DNA of 64,000 nt, from NCBI GenBank assembly GCA_943329665.2, contig CALQEU020000009.1:1-64000 (forward strand), in the 5' to 3' direction. The notes below the pieces were generated by a model, which searched no databases, was not told where the DNA came from, and saw only the letters and a program-made list of their open reading frames with translations. Made by a program: the position numbers and the translations under genes. This document shows, piece after piece, positions 27,005 to 36,512 of the stretch. Source of the stretch: JAJTFW01 sp903922455. GTDB taxonomy: Bacteria; Bacteroidota; Bacteroidia; AKYH767-A; OLB10. Position 1 is the stretch's first letter. Each line of letters begins with the position of its first letter.

Positions 27005-27856
27005 ATGAAAAAAACACTTACTCTTTGTTCCATCACAGCATTAGTCATCCTGTTATTAGTTCAAACCAGCGGAAATGATGCCCATAGTAACAATGCTGGA
27101 GCACCGGCAGGTCGAACAGGATCACCAACGGATGGTGTTACATGTGCGACATCCAATTGTCACGCTGGAAATGCATCCGTTTCTCCAACGCAAATTATTT
27201 CATCCAATGTTCCAGTGACTGGATATATTGTAGGGCAAACATACACGATTACCGCAGCATGTGCTCAAACAGGAATAAATAAATACGGATTTCAAATTTC
27301 ACCGCAAGCCTCCAATGGTGCATTAGTAGGGCAATTAATTATCACCAATGTAACTACTACTAAAATTGTAAGTACGAAATACGTTACTCATACCGCATCT
27401 GGTACTGCAGGTACTGGTGGAAAAACCTGGTCATTTAACTGGGTAGCTCCGGTAGCTGGAACTGGAAATGTAACCTTTTATGGCGCCTTTAACTTCGCTA
27501 ACAACAGTGGTACATCAAGTGGAGATATTATTCGCACAAACACTTTAGTAATTTCAGAAGATCAAACTACGGCTGGAATTGCTCCTGTGAATGGAGATAA
27601 ATTAGCTGCTATTTTATATCCTAACCCCATTCAAAGCGATGCTACTTTAAGAATTAATTTGGAGTCACAGGAAATGGTAATTGCTAAAATTCTTTCCTTA
27701 AACGGACAATTGATTGCTGAACCGATGGAATTTTTTGGTACACCTGGAATCAATGAGTTTGCGTTTCAAGTTCCGAGTAATTTAACAACAGGCACCTATA
27801 AATTAATGGTAACTGCAGGTAATGCAGCAAGCGTAAAAACTTTCTTTAAGAAATAA
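27005..27856 (+). CDS. Secreted choice-of-anchor V protein with T9SS sorting domain
   Basis: 283 residues. A signal-like hydrophobic segment (about 5-22) precedes AGAPAGRTGSPTDGVTC, the opening typical of choice-of-anchor V (Reeler-like) proteins. The conserved Cys/His site reads C47-x4-C52-H53; most relatives have a more compact CxxCH-like spacing, so haem attachment is doubtful here. A beta sandwich follows (YGFQISPQ, KTWSFNWVAP, TFYGAFNFANN). The last 80 residues (LYPNPIQSDATLRIN, TGTYKLMVTAGN) are a T9SS type A sorting domain. It is therefore a surface or released protein of unknown ligand. Ends before a strong bidirectional terminator. Confidence 0.8.
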   Translation: MKKTLTLCSITALVILLLVQTSGNDAHSNNAGAPAGRTGSPTDGVTCATSNCHAGNASVSPTQIISSNVPVTGYIVGQTYTITAACAQTGINKYGFQISPQASNGALVGQLIITNVTTTKIVSTKYVTHTASGTAGTGGKTWSFNWVAPVAGTGNVTFYGAFNFANNSGTSSGDIIRTNTLVISEDQTTAGIAPVNGDKLAAILYPNPIQSDATLRINLESQEMVIAKILSLNGQLIAEPMEFFGTPGINEFAFQVPSNLTTGTYKLMVTAGNAASVKTFFKK

Positions 27857-27868
27857 TATACATTGAAT

Positions 27869-27910
27869 AAACTAAAAAAGGGCAGATCATTTTCTGCCCT
27901 TTTTTAGTTT
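27869..27910. terminator. Bidirectional Rho-independent terminator
   Basis: AAACTAAAAAAGGGCAGA pairs with TCTGCCCTTTTTTAGTTT around a short loop. The A- and T-rich outer stem serves both strands; it lies between the convergent anchor-V gene and kup. Confidence 0.9.
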
Positions 27911-27932
27911 AAAATTATACATGCAATTGGCC

Positions 27933-29876
27933 TTACTCTAATCGAGTAAAATCATAGGACCCTGGAGGTGTAACAATCAACGGCACTTTTTCTACCAGTA
28001 CAGCACTCGAATCGAGTCCAAATGCTCTTTCTTCATTCATGCTTAAATTTTTAATCACGAAATACAGATTCAAAATCATTTTTGTGTAGAAATTCAACGT
28101 ATTTTCATAGGATAGATATTTTTCCATTACGATGAATCGGAAGTCACCTGCAATATGCAAATCTCGTAGTGGAATATAATTACTGGTGATAGTGAGTTCA
28201 CCATTTTGCACCATTTCTTGTACCACCTGACGGAACATCAAATTAATATGGGGTTCTACACGGAATCCAATTTTAAAACGGACATGCATAATTTTATCTT
28301 TCACCAGTTGTGTTACTCGATAATCAACAGTATAAGGTTCATCAATTACATCCACATGAACTAACCAATATAAATCGGCGCGTTTGGGTTGCTTTTGTAA
28401 AATGGAATAAATGATTTTATTCTCAACTTCGGTTTCCTGATAAGCAGAAGTCAAATAAATTAAATGTGTAGCGTACTTGGGAATCGTGGTGTCTTTGGAT
28501 ACGTCACAAATCACATCTGCATATTTTGCTAACGGAACAAATTCCACCAATTTATTTTTAATTTTTCGTGCTTCGTACCATACCCACATCATTAAAAAGA
28601 TGAGCGATGCAATGATCAAGGTTACATAACCACCTTGAGAAAATTTGCTAAGGTTGGCTATTAAAAATGAAACTTCCACTACAGAAAGAATAGTGATTAC
28701 TGAATAAATAAAAAATTTAGGATACTTTTTCAGATACAGATAGTAATTTAACAAGATAGTAGTCATCATCATCGTCAAAATAATGGCTAAACCATAGGCT
28801 GCTTCCATATTCGATGATTTCTGGAAAAAAAGCACAATTCCAATACAGGCTGCACACAGCAACCAGTTGATGGAAGGGATATAAATTTGTCCTCTGAAGT
28901 CAGTAGGATACTCTACTCTTCCTTTCGGTAAGAAATTCAATCGCATGCCTTCATTTACCACAGTAAACGTTCCAGAAATTAAAGCCTGACTGGCAACAAT
29001 AGCAGCGGAAGTAGCTATGATAATTCCGGCAAACAAAAACCACTCGGGCATTAAAGCAAAGAATGGTTTTGCACCATTCAATGTGTTTCCTGTATGATTT
29101 AAAAGCCAAGCTCCTTGCCCAAAATAATTAGCAAGCAACGCAATTTTAACCATGCCCCAGCTTACACGAATATTTTTCCTACCACAATGTCCAAGATCAG
29201 AGTACAAAGCTTCGGCTCCTGTAGTGCAAAGGAAAACAGCTCCTAAAATCCAAAATCCTTCCTTGTAATACATCAGCAAATGAAAAGCATAGTAGGGATT
29301 TATCGCTTTAAAAACGATGGGATTCCAATAAATTTCATTGACACCAAGAATAAATAACATACTAAACCAAACTAACATGACGGGTCCAAAAAATCGACCG
29401 ACGAACTTGGTACCAAACTGCTGAATAAAAAACAAGGCGAATAATATACCGATGATTATGGGTACAGTATGTATATCAGGATTAATCATGGTGAGACCTT
29501 CAACAGCAGATGCAACTGAAATAGGAGGGGTGATAATACCATCTGCAAGCAATGCTGCGCCACCAATCATGGCTGGAACAACCAACCACTTAAAGTGCAT
29601 CTTACGAACCAATGCATACAAAGAAAAAATTCCACCTTCGCCTTTATTATCGGCGCGTAAGGTGAGCGTGATGTATTTAAATGTAGTAAGTATCGTTAAG
29701 GTCCAAAAAACACAAGACAATCCACCTAATACTAAGTCTTCATCAATGGCATGATCACCAATGATTGCACTCATAACATAAAGCGGAGATGTGCCAATCT
29801 CTCCATAAATAATTCCTAAAGTAACAAGTATTCCAGCTGCAGTTACTTTCTTATGATCAATTTGTCCGGTAGCCAT
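27933..29876 (-). CDS. kup: KUP-type potassium uptake transporter
   Basis: Proton-coupled K+ uptake across the inner membrane. 647 residues, twelve predicted hydrophobic segments in the first 440 residues and a cytoplasmic C-terminal region of about 200 residues. The first helix has GEIGTSPLYVMSA, the family signature, followed by the ADNKGEGGIFSLYAL loop and GAEALYSDLGHCGRK. It ends 27 bp before the GH57 gene's... stop side, that is, it is the last gene of a possible GT4-GH57-kup run on the minus strand (36-bp gap to GH57). Confidence 0.93.
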   Translation of the reverse strand: MATGQIDHKKVTAAGILVTLGIIYGEIGTSPLYVMSAIIGDHAIDEDLVLGGLSCVFWTLTILTTFKYITLTLRADNKGEGGIFSLYALVRKMHFKWLVVPAMIGGAALLADGIITPPISVASAVEGLTMINPDIHTVPIIIGILFALFFIQQFGTKFVGRFFGPVMLVWFSMLFILGVNEIYWNPIVFKAINPYYAFHLLMYYKEGFWILGAVFLCTTGAEALYSDLGHCGRKNIRVSWGMVKIALLANYFGQGAWLLNHTGNTLNGAKPFFALMPEWFLFAGIIIATSAAIVASQALISGTFTVVNEGMRLNFLPKGRVEYPTDFRGQIYIPSINWLLCAACIGIVLFFQKSSNMEAAYGLAIILTMMMTTILLNYYLYLKKYPKFFIYSVITILSVVEVSFLIANLSKFSQGGYVTLIIASLIFLMMWVWYEARKIKNKLVEFVPLAKYADVICDVSKDTTIPKYATHLIYLTSAYQETEVENKIIYSILQKQPKRADLYWLVHVDVIDEPYTVDYRVTQLVKDKIMHVRFKIGFRVEPHINLMFRQVVQEMVQNGELTITSNYIPLRDLHIAGDFRFIVMEKYLSYENTLNFYTKMILNLYFVIKNLSMNEERAFGLDSSAVLVEKVPLIVTPPGSYDFTRLE

Positions 29877-29912
29877 TGCTTGATAATCTTATCGAAAATA
29901 TATCGCAAGAAA

Positions 29913-31157
29913 TTACGATTCAGTAGTAGATACTTTTTTACGAGTTGCTTTTTTAACAGGCTTTACATCTTGCAATGCTTCTTCCAATGTGGTTTCAAAA
30001 TCGGCAAGAACATTCATGAAATAAATATATGCATCATAGGGTGAATCATACGGACTAAAATATTTATGTACATCACCATCGCTCCAAAATTTAGTACACA
30101 TATAATAGAAATGATCACTCGTTTGCAGCTTGCCCCAGAACTCGATGAGATCTGGATTCATAGTGCTGAACACTTTTTCCTCCAACTTATAAATTCTGCT
30201 AGCAGCTTCCTTTTCCATAGCATTACTCAACCAAGCACTCAAGTCACGTTCTGCGTCGGCCCAACTGGAATAATCGGGTACATCATAAATATCACGCACC
30301 TTAGCCATATCAGCTGCTTCAGAAAGTGTTTTGAAATCAAAGTCTTTATGTTTCATAATTTCCATAGGGAGATGATCAAGAAACTCAAAAATTCCTGTCT
30401 CTTCCCATTGGTGCTCTCCAAACGTTTCATAATCCATGAACAAATTAACGACTTCACCATTTCCAGCCACTTTATGCACCCATGAAGCAAAGGTATCGGC
30501 TTGTAAAGGCCATTCCGCCCAATTGCGATCGCTAAATCGGAAAGCAATATCATCGGAAAGTCGATAATTTTTCAAGAACGCTTTTATTTTCAAAGTACCT
30601 GCGGGTTGATATAAGAAATTAGGAGTGCGTTCTCCTAAATAGCGATCTACGCCTTCACAAAGGATGGCTTTGTATCCCATCTTTTCTACTACAGATGCAA
30701 TTTCATTATTGTAGATGAGCTCTGTATTTCTAAAGACTTTAGGAACTTGATTAAAATGCTGTTTAATTTTTGCCTTATGCATTTCTACTTGTCGGCGAAA
30801 CTCATTCTTTGAATAAATAAAGCTCAACGAATGATAATAGGTCTCAGATATAAATTCAACACATCCTGTGTTCGCTAAATCGACAAACGACTGCAATACA
30901 TCGGGGCGATGTTTTTCGAATTGCTCAATGGCAACACCACTGATGGAATAAGAAATTCTAAATTTCCCTTTGTGTCGATTAATCAACTCAAGCATTTTTC
31001 GATTGGTTTTCAGATAGCATTTTTCTGAAACTTTATCGAGGATCAATCTATTTTTTTCATCATCCTCATAAAAATGATCACGTCCGATATCGAAAAAGGA
31101 ATATCTTTTTAATCGGAAGGGCTGATGAACCTGGAAGTAGAAGCAAACTGATGGCAT
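29913..31157 (-). CDS. Glycoside hydrolase family 57 (alpha-glucan hydrolase)
   Basis: About 414 residues from the ATG at 31157; an upstream ATG would add six. The N terminus VCFYFQVHQPFRL is conserved region 1 of GH57 (His-Gln-Pro). The nucleophile is E146 in RNTELIYN and the acid/base is D242 in MDYETFGEHQ. The last 25 residues are Lys-rich. The protein lacks a signal peptide, which fits cytoplasmic glycogen or maltodextrin turnover. It lies directly after a GT4-type glycosyltransferase, a recurring Bacteroidota pair. Whether it is an amylase or a branching enzyme cannot be decided from sequence alone. Confidence 0.88.
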   Translation of the reverse strand: MPSVCFYFQVHQPFRLKRYSFFDIGRDHFYEDDEKNRLILDKVSEKCYLKTNRKMLELINRHKGKFRISYSISGVAIEQFEKHRPDVLQSFVDLANTGCVEFISETYYHSLSFIYSKNEFRRQVEMHKAKIKQHFNQVPKVFRNTELIYNNEIASVVEKMGYKAILCEGVDRYLGERTPNFLYQPAGTLKIKAFLKNYRLSDDIAFRFSDRNWAEWPLQADTFASWVHKVAGNGEVVNLFMDYETFGEHQWEETGIFEFLDHLPMEIMKHKDFDFKTLSEAADMAKVRDIYDVPDYSSWADAERDLSAWLSNAMEKEAASRIYKLEEKVFSTMNPDLIEFWGKLQTSDHFYYMCTKFWSDGDVHKYFSPYDSPYDAYIYFMNVLADFETTLEEALQDVKPVKKATRKKVSTTES

Positions 31158-31258
31158 AGCACTAATCTTTATCAATTACGAAGATACATTTTCATTCTAA
31201 AAAAAACACCTTTTTCAAAAGAGGTTATTCACATTGTAAAAGGGGGAAATACTACTAC

Positions 31259-32632
31259 TTAAACCATTTCTGGAATTAAATGAAAGGCGTTGTACCCTTC
31301 AATCACCTTTTTTGCAGCATGATCCCAAGAGATAATCTCGAGATCCTTATAAGCATCATGAGTCACATTTTCAACAAGTACTGGATCGTGTAATAAATTT
31401 AAGATATAAGAAGCCGCGAGATTGATATCCCAATAATCAAACTTCAATGCACCGTTTAACACTTCAGCCACGCCTGATTGTTTACTGATCACAGCAGGAA
31501 TACCAAACTGAACTGCTTCCACGGCTGATAATCCAAAGGGCTCGGAAACCGATGGCATGATATACACATCAGCAATACTTAATAACTTTCTCACTTTATC
31601 TAAATTCAAGAATCCAGTCAGGTGAAAACGATGTGCGATGCCTCGTTGAGCTGCACGTTCGAGTAAGGGATTGAAATATTCACCAGTACCTGCCATGACA
31701 AAACGAACGTTTTGATCCTTTTGCAAAACTCTTTCGGCAATATCTACAAAATATTCAGGTCCTTTTTGACGAGTCAATCGACCTACAAACAACACCATTT
31801 TCTCTTTAAACATGGGAACACTTTTGAATGGCTCCACTGGTCGAATTCCATTATGTACAGGTCTTATTTTACCCCAAGGAATCTGATAATAATCGTGAAT
31901 AATATGACCAGTAAAATTACTCACCGGCATCAATAAATCGGCGTACTCCATTCCCTTCTTTTCAACCTGATACACCCAACCTTTACTTTGCGGACCCCCA
32001 CGATCAACTTCTAGTGAATGCACATGTACCACGAGCGGCTTTCCTGTCTTTGCCTTTATTTCCATACCTGCAATCATGGTCATCCAATCGTGCGCATGTA
32101 TCACATCAAAATCCAGTGACAACGCTAACTTCGCTGCCAACTTTCCGAACACAGTAACTTTTTCAATAACATCACCACCGTAGAGATCATCAATCTGGAA
32201 TACTTCTGCCGTTTCATCACCCACTTTAACAGTCTTTAAATACTGACTTGTCAAATTTTTTAGATCATGGTGCGGAGAGGCGCTACCGTTATAGTACGGA
32301 TTCAAATGGGTATCGATAAAATGAACTTGCTTTACTTTTTTATACGTATCCGTATGTCCGATATTTCTCAATGTTTTTGCATCGATGGTATTCAAGCCAA
32401 TCAAATTTAAATTCTTCACCACAAAGTCGGGATTCGACTTAGGAATGATCATAGTCACGTTTGCATATTTAGAAAGGGCAATGCAAAGGTCGTGACAAGC
32501 CACCCCAAGTCCGCCATTTATAACAGGTGGAAATTCCCACCCCAGCATAAGGATCTTAGGCAAATCTGCTTTAGATGTGAGCTCGTCGAGGATAGGAGGG
32601 GTCGTCATAAAAATGGGTTCGGAATCTGACAA
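31259..32632 (-). CDS. GT4/GT5-like glycosyltransferase, glycogen-related
   Basis: 457 residues, GT-B fold. The N-terminal domain starts KILMLGWEFPPVINGGLGVA, with the GGLG loop used by glycogen/starch synthase-like enzymes to bind the sugar nucleotide. The C-terminal domain has VLFVGRLTRQKGPEYFVDIA and the E-x7-E nucleotide-binding motif PSVSEPFGLSAVEAVQFGIP. No signal peptide. Together with the GH57 gene 101 bp downstream it suggests alpha-glucan synthesis and remodelling. Two in-frame Met (residues 1 and 9) are possible starts. Confidence 0.85.
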   Translation of the reverse strand: MSDSEPIFMTTPPILDELTSKADLPKILMLGWEFPPVINGGLGVACHDLCIALSKYANVTMIIPKSNPDFVVKNLNLIGLNTIDAKTLRNIGHTDTYKKVKQVHFIDTHLNPYYNGSASPHHDLKNLTSQYLKTVKVGDETAEVFQIDDLYGGDVIEKVTVFGKLAAKLALSLDFDVIHAHDWMTMIAGMEIKAKTGKPLVVHVHSLEVDRGGPQSKGWVYQVEKKGMEYADLLMPVSNFTGHIIHDYYQIPWGKIRPVHNGIRPVEPFKSVPMFKEKMVLFVGRLTRQKGPEYFVDIAERVLQKDQNVRFVMAGTGEYFNPLLERAAQRGIAHRFHLTGFLNLDKVRKLLSIADVYIMPSVSEPFGLSAVEAVQFGIPAVISKQSGVAEVLNGALKFDYWDINLAASYILNLLHDPVLVENVTHDAYKDLEIISWDHAAKKVIEGYNAFHLIPEMV

Positions 32633-32772
32633 AAATAACGATTCTAGAGGAAAGACTCACTAATTCGCAATTAATTAAACAATTTTTTTTCCGAATTCCA
32701 TTTAGATAAAACTAAACTTTTTGAAGATTGATTTTAATAACTTAATTTTATAGTCTTATTCACTTTCAAAAT

Positions 32773-33165
32773 ATGCATTCTCTACCTCATATTCGCGCCT
32801 TTGTAGTTCAAGGAACTTTGCTAATTATCAATGGTCTAGCGGCTTATCTAATAGTTGGATCAAAAGCTTTTAATATGATGTTAGTGGGAATTCTGTTAGG
32901 AGTTGCTCTTTGGGGTACCGCTTGGTATTGTAATAAAAAAGCAAAGGCCATTTGGATCGGCTTTGGATTATCCTTAGGAGGAATTATTGTATTTACTCAA
33001 CGGACCATTGCCAATTTCCTTTCCTTAATAGGAATCATTCAGCATGAAATGAATTTTGATGCATACAACAAATCCATCATGGTGGTGTTATACATTATGA
33101 TGTCGTGTACGTGTATTTGCGGATTGATGCTCTCGTACACTTATTTACCTGAAAGAAAAAACTAA
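32773..33165 (+). CDS. Small four-helix membrane protein of unknown function
   Basis: 130 residues with about four hydrophobic segments (roughly 8-28, 34-52, 60-80 and 102-122). No catalytic motif or known domain was recognised. The CxC in MSCTCICG within the last helix is notable but without assigned role. It lies 7 bp before the CDGSH gene on the same strand, so both are probably made from one mRNA. Confidence 0.6.
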   Translation: MHSLPHIRAFVVQGTLLIINGLAAYLIVGSKAFNMMLVGILLGVALWGTAWYCNKKAKAIWIGFGLSLGGIIVFTQRTIANFLSLIGIIQHEMNFDAYNKSIMVVLYIMMSCTCICGLMLSYTYLPERKN

Positions 33166-33172
33166 AACAGCT

Positions 33173-33400
33173 ATGACTAAGATCAAGATTAACTCGAATG
33201 GCTCTATTCGCGTAGAGGGTGAATTTGAAATTATTGACGCCAATGGCAATCCTTATGATTTAGCAGGAAGGACGGTTGTCTCTTTATGCAGATGCGGGCT
33301 TTCTCAGAACAAACCCTTTTGCGATGGTTCGCACAGAGGAGAGTTTATGAATGAATCAGTAGCCTTTGCCTTACCGCCTCCTAAGCCAAAACCAGAATAA
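33173..33400 (+). CDS. CDGSH iron-sulfur domain protein
   Basis: 75 residues with one CDGSH (mitoNEET-type) site CRCGLSQNKPFCDGSH, an exact match to C-x-C-x2-S-x3-P-x-C-D-G-S-H. The three Cys and the His bind a 2Fe-2S cluster. No membrane anchor, so cytoplasmic. Members take part in cluster transfer or redox sensing; the precise role is unknown. Coupled to the small membrane protein upstream; ends 6 bp before the convergent ATP-grasp-like gene. Confidence 0.92.
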   Translation: MTKIKINSNGSIRVEGEFEIIDANGNPYDLAGRTVVSLCRCGLSQNKPFCDGSHRGEFMNESVAFALPPPKPKPE

Positions 33401-33405
33401 TACAA

Positions 33406-34599
33406 CTAGTCTTTTTCGAGGAAAAACGAAGTTCCGCCTACCCAATCGAGGTTTTCATTGTAGCGAACACCAATCATCTTTCCTTTACTCATCCTTCCTA
33501 AATTGATGGTGAGTGTAGGTCGAGATTCGCCTTCGCCCCAGAGGTAAAGAAGACGAATTTCACATTTTACAGGTCCAGTGGGGGATTGCAATGCATCCGC
33601 GTACTTTACTTTTTTCTGAAGAATGTAGTTTGATGGATTTTCCAGCGTGAGAATATCTAATTTCTGCACATCAAAAACTACACCTTGTCCGCTGAAGCTA
33701 AATAATGGTTTTAACACCCAATTTTCGAGATCATCGGGAATGGAAGGAAGCTCATGCACAAAATAACTTTTAGGAATGCTGGGACCACTTAAGAAAGGCA
33801 TGGTATATTTAGAAATCCTAAAAAACCAATTCGGGTGAGCCACCCATTCTACGTCGACATCTTCCGTCAAATTAAATTGTAAATTCAAATCCTTTCTTTG
33901 TCGAAGTTCATCAAAAATAACACGATTGTAAATTCTTCGAATACGCGTTTTCTTTCCATTATTCATGTAAAAAAGATGATGCCCTTCTCGAATCACTTCG
34001 GTTAAACATACTACTGGAATTCCCAAATACAATCGAGTGCAATAAAAATCGATTTGTGTTTTTTGCTTCCAAGGTTCTATTTCCAATAAAATAGTTTCAT
34101 TAGGATCTTGCTTTCCAATGACTATCTCTTTCATTCTTGCTAAAAAAGTTTCATGCGTATACCCATTAAACTTATTATCGAAACCTTCTGGAATTGAAAA
34201 GTGTTGTCGATACTTGGCAGAAAGCCATTCTTGATAACAAAATAAGGAAGCGAAGCCTTGCAATTCGATGAGCTCTGGTATTAATCCACCATTACCATCT
34301 TCACATATTGCAAAATCAATAGCAATTAATTTGGAGTGACTATCCTCATTACTCACTTTCAATCCATCCGGAATCGCATTTTCCGAAATATTTTTAAAAT
34401 CAGGTTTAACAATTACATCAATAATATCTTCCCCAGCTTTTACGACCAATTGCCTGAGGGCTTTGTCCATAAACACGGGTGTTTCCGAAACTCGGAAATC
34501 AATATTATAATTAAAAGTACTATTCAAATCCTTCAAAAACCCCTCGTACTTTTCTTGGGTAAATGAACTATTGTATGCTTCACGAATAGACTTTATCAT
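33406..34599 (-). CDS. ATP-grasp-like protein of unknown substrate
   Basis: 397 residues, cytoplasmic. The segment NWVLKPLFSFSGQGVVFDV (about 285-303) looks like the ATP-binding Lys plus glycine-rich loop of ATP-grasp ligases, and CEIRLLYLWGEGES with LTINLGRMSKGK further on resembles the metal- and phosphate-binding strands. The N-terminal half contains LIAIDFAICEDGNGGLIPEL, a conserved-looking substrate domain. Carboxylate-amine ligation is therefore likely but the substrate is unknown. Its start follows the stop of the upstream lipoprotein hydrolase by only 1 bp. Confidence 0.55.
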   Translation of the reverse strand: MIKSIREAYNSSFTQEKYEGFLKDLNSTFNYNIDFRVSETPVFMDKALRQLVVKAGEDIIDVIVKPDFKNISENAIPDGLKVSNEDSHSKLIAIDFAICEDGNGGLIPELIELQGFASLFCYQEWLSAKYRQHFSIPEGFDNKFNGYTHETFLARMKEIVIGKQDPNETILLEIEPWKQKTQIDFYCTRLYLGIPVVCLTEVIREGHHLFYMNNGKKTRIRRIYNRVIFDELRQRKDLNLQFNLTEDVDVEWVAHPNWFFRISKYTMPFLSGPSIPKSYFVHELPSIPDDLENWVLKPLFSFSGQGVVFDVQKLDILTLENPSNYILQKKVKYADALQSPTGPVKCEIRLLYLWGEGESRPTLTINLGRMSKGKMIGVRYNENLDWVGGTSFFLEKD

Positions 34600-34600
34600 A

Positions 34601-35992
34601 TTAATTATTTATCTGATTAACTTTTTCTTGAAACCGACTATCATTTTGTAAAGTCATAAATGCTGGTTCTATTCTACAACGTGTTGCATCCTTAAATCCT
34701 TTTTGAATAGCCACCTCCAAAAAAAGAAAACAATCTGCTCCATTTCCATCCATCGCTGCACTCACTGCAGATAAATACCATGCTTCAGTATTTTTTGGAT
34801 CCACCATTCGATAGATGCTGGAAAAGTAAGCACTTTGTTCTTTATGTAAAGCAGTGATAGCACGGTTAAGCGACATATACGAAGAAAGACTAATCACACC
34901 ACGAACACGGTTTTTCATATCCTCAAAAGCTTGTGGACTTTTAGTTGCACTTGTAGATTCCCATCGTTCAAATTCCGTTCTCCACCAGCCGGTATCTTTT
35001 GATCCTAATGCACGCAAGAAATAATCACGATTCTTTGATTCTATTTGCTTGAATTCACTCTCTACAGAAAGCGCTTGTTTATATTCGATGGAATTCATCA
35101 ACTTTTGCAGAGCAGCTTCCACAGTTGTGGTATTCAACATCCCTTGAAAATTCTTTACCATATTTTTATAAAGCTCCACTTTTTCGATCACATTTGAAAC
35201 TGAATCGGACTGATGTTTTAAAAATGAAAGTGCTAACTCCAATTGTTTCGTATTTACTGGAGTAAAACGATCACGTTGTGCAATAGCCGTAAATGCAATA
35301 AACGCATTTTCCATCACCGATGCTGGAGGCCATGCATGATCACCAGAAAAGCGGATCGTTTGATAGCGACTCATCATGCGAGGATCTTGCGTTTTAAAAT
35401 TCAAAATTTCCGACAAATTCATGTCACTGTTCCCTGCAATTCCAACAATCAAATTCGGTGGAACTCCTGTCCATGATCCCGCTGGTATACCTGCTCCACA
35501 AACAACGAGACCTTTAACGCCCGAAGGAGAAAGAGCAAGAAGAGATGCAACGCGGGCGCCACCACTAAATCCTCCAGCGAAAATTTGATTCGTATCTACT
35601 TTTTCGATGAGAAGGCACTGGTACAACATCGACTGAATGATATTTGCGGTTTGCTCAGCACTGTTCCCATTTTTAGATTCTTTAGCCGCTATTAAAATAA
35701 AATCATAGGCATCCGCTAATGATTCATACTCCCCTAAAGGAAAATCAGGATCACCATGTGGATCGAATAAAATCAGTATGGGAAACTTTTCCTTGGAAGA
35801 AAATCGGGTAGGGTAGTAGACAGAATAATGGAGATTCGCGTTGAGTTGACATGGTTGGGCACTAAAGGCATGACCTGATTTTTCTATTGGGGCGGACGCA
35901 ACTTCAGCATTAGATTCCAATTTGGATGGTTCTGTTTTCTTGCCAGAGCAAGAAATGATCACCACAAAGCATAGAAGCAGAAATATTCGCAT
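34601..35992 (-). CDS. Lipoprotein with alpha/beta-hydrolase domain
   Basis: About 463 residues from the ATG at 35992, which starts a lipoprotein signal (MRIFLLLCFVVIISC, lipobox Cys at about 15); the ORF extends upstream to 36022. The hydrolase domain spans about 45-240, with FPILILFDPHGD for the first strand and oxyanion region, and the nucleophile elbow GGFSGGAR (Ser in GFSGG). The remaining 200 residues are helical and unassigned, with tetratricopeptide-like character near the end. Likely an outer membrane- or periplasm-facing esterase/peptidase (dienelactone hydrolase-like). Runs directly into the ATP-grasp-like gene. Confidence 0.7.
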   Translation of the reverse strand: MRIFLLLCFVVIISCSGKKTEPSKLESNAEVASAPIEKSGHAFSAQPCQLNANLHYSVYYPTRFSSKEKFPILILFDPHGDPDFPLGEYESLADAYDFILIAAKESKNGNSAEQTANIIQSMLYQCLLIEKVDTNQIFAGGFSGGARVASLLALSPSGVKGLVVCGAGIPAGSWTGVPPNLIVGIAGNSDMNLSEILNFKTQDPRMMSRYQTIRFSGDHAWPPASVMENAFIAFTAIAQRDRFTPVNTKQLELALSFLKHQSDSVSNVIEKVELYKNMVKNFQGMLNTTTVEAALQKLMNSIEYKQALSVESEFKQIESKNRDYFLRALGSKDTGWWRTEFERWESTSATKSPQAFEDMKNRVRGVISLSSYMSLNRAITALHKEQSAYFSSIYRMVDPKNTEAWYLSAVSAAMDGNGADCFLFLEVAIQKGFKDATRCRIEPAFMTLQNDSRFQEKVNQINN

Positions 35993-36058
35993 GAACCAAA
36001 AATAGTGGTTGCAAGCATTCATTTATCCATTATTTTTGAGAATATTTAATAATTTCTC

Positions 36059-36508
36059 ATGCGTACACTGAACTCCCTGATCGATGAATATTCCGAAAGC
36101 CATATCCATCCTCAAAATATTCTAATTCATTGGATTTGCGTGCCAGTAATCTTCTTCAGCATTGTTGAATTTTTATTCTGTATCACATTACCCTTAGTTG
36201 GAAACTTAGCCATTCTATCTCTTCTGTTACTCACTATTTATTACTTTTTATTGTCAAAAACATTGTGGATCGGAATGCTCATTTTGGGGCTGATTTGTAT
36301 ATCCATAGCGTTCTACATCAATGTGCATTTCTATGAACATCGCTTTACTATATTCTTGGTATTATTTGTTTCGGCTTGGGGTGGTCAATTTTTCGGTCAT
36401 AAAATAGAGGGAAAGAAACCATCCTTTTTAAAAGATGTGCAATTTCTGTTGATTGGTCCGGCTTGGTTGATGGTGAAACTTTATAGAAAGGCAGGCATAC
36501 CTATTTAG
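36059..36508 (+). CDS. Mpo1-like (DUF962) membrane protein
   Basis: 149 residues with about four hydrophobic segments. Conserved family elements: the N-terminal HPQNILIHWICVP (His residues of the Mpo1/YGL010w family), the NVHFYEHRF segment and the C-terminal WGGQFFGHKIEGKKPSF. In yeast Mpo1 is an Fe2+-dependent dioxygenase that alpha-oxidises 2-hydroxy fatty acids; bacterial members are less studied, so the function here is inferred. Neighbouring membrane gene follows 4 bp later. Confidence 0.85.
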   Translation: MRTLNSLIDEYSESHIHPQNILIHWICVPVIFFSIVEFLFCITLPLVGNLAILSLLLLTIYYFLLSKTLWIGMLILGLICISIAFYINVHFYEHRFTIFLVLFVSAWGGQFFGHKIEGKKPSFLKDVQFLLIGPAWLMVKLYRKAGIPI

Positions 36509-36512
36509 TTAG

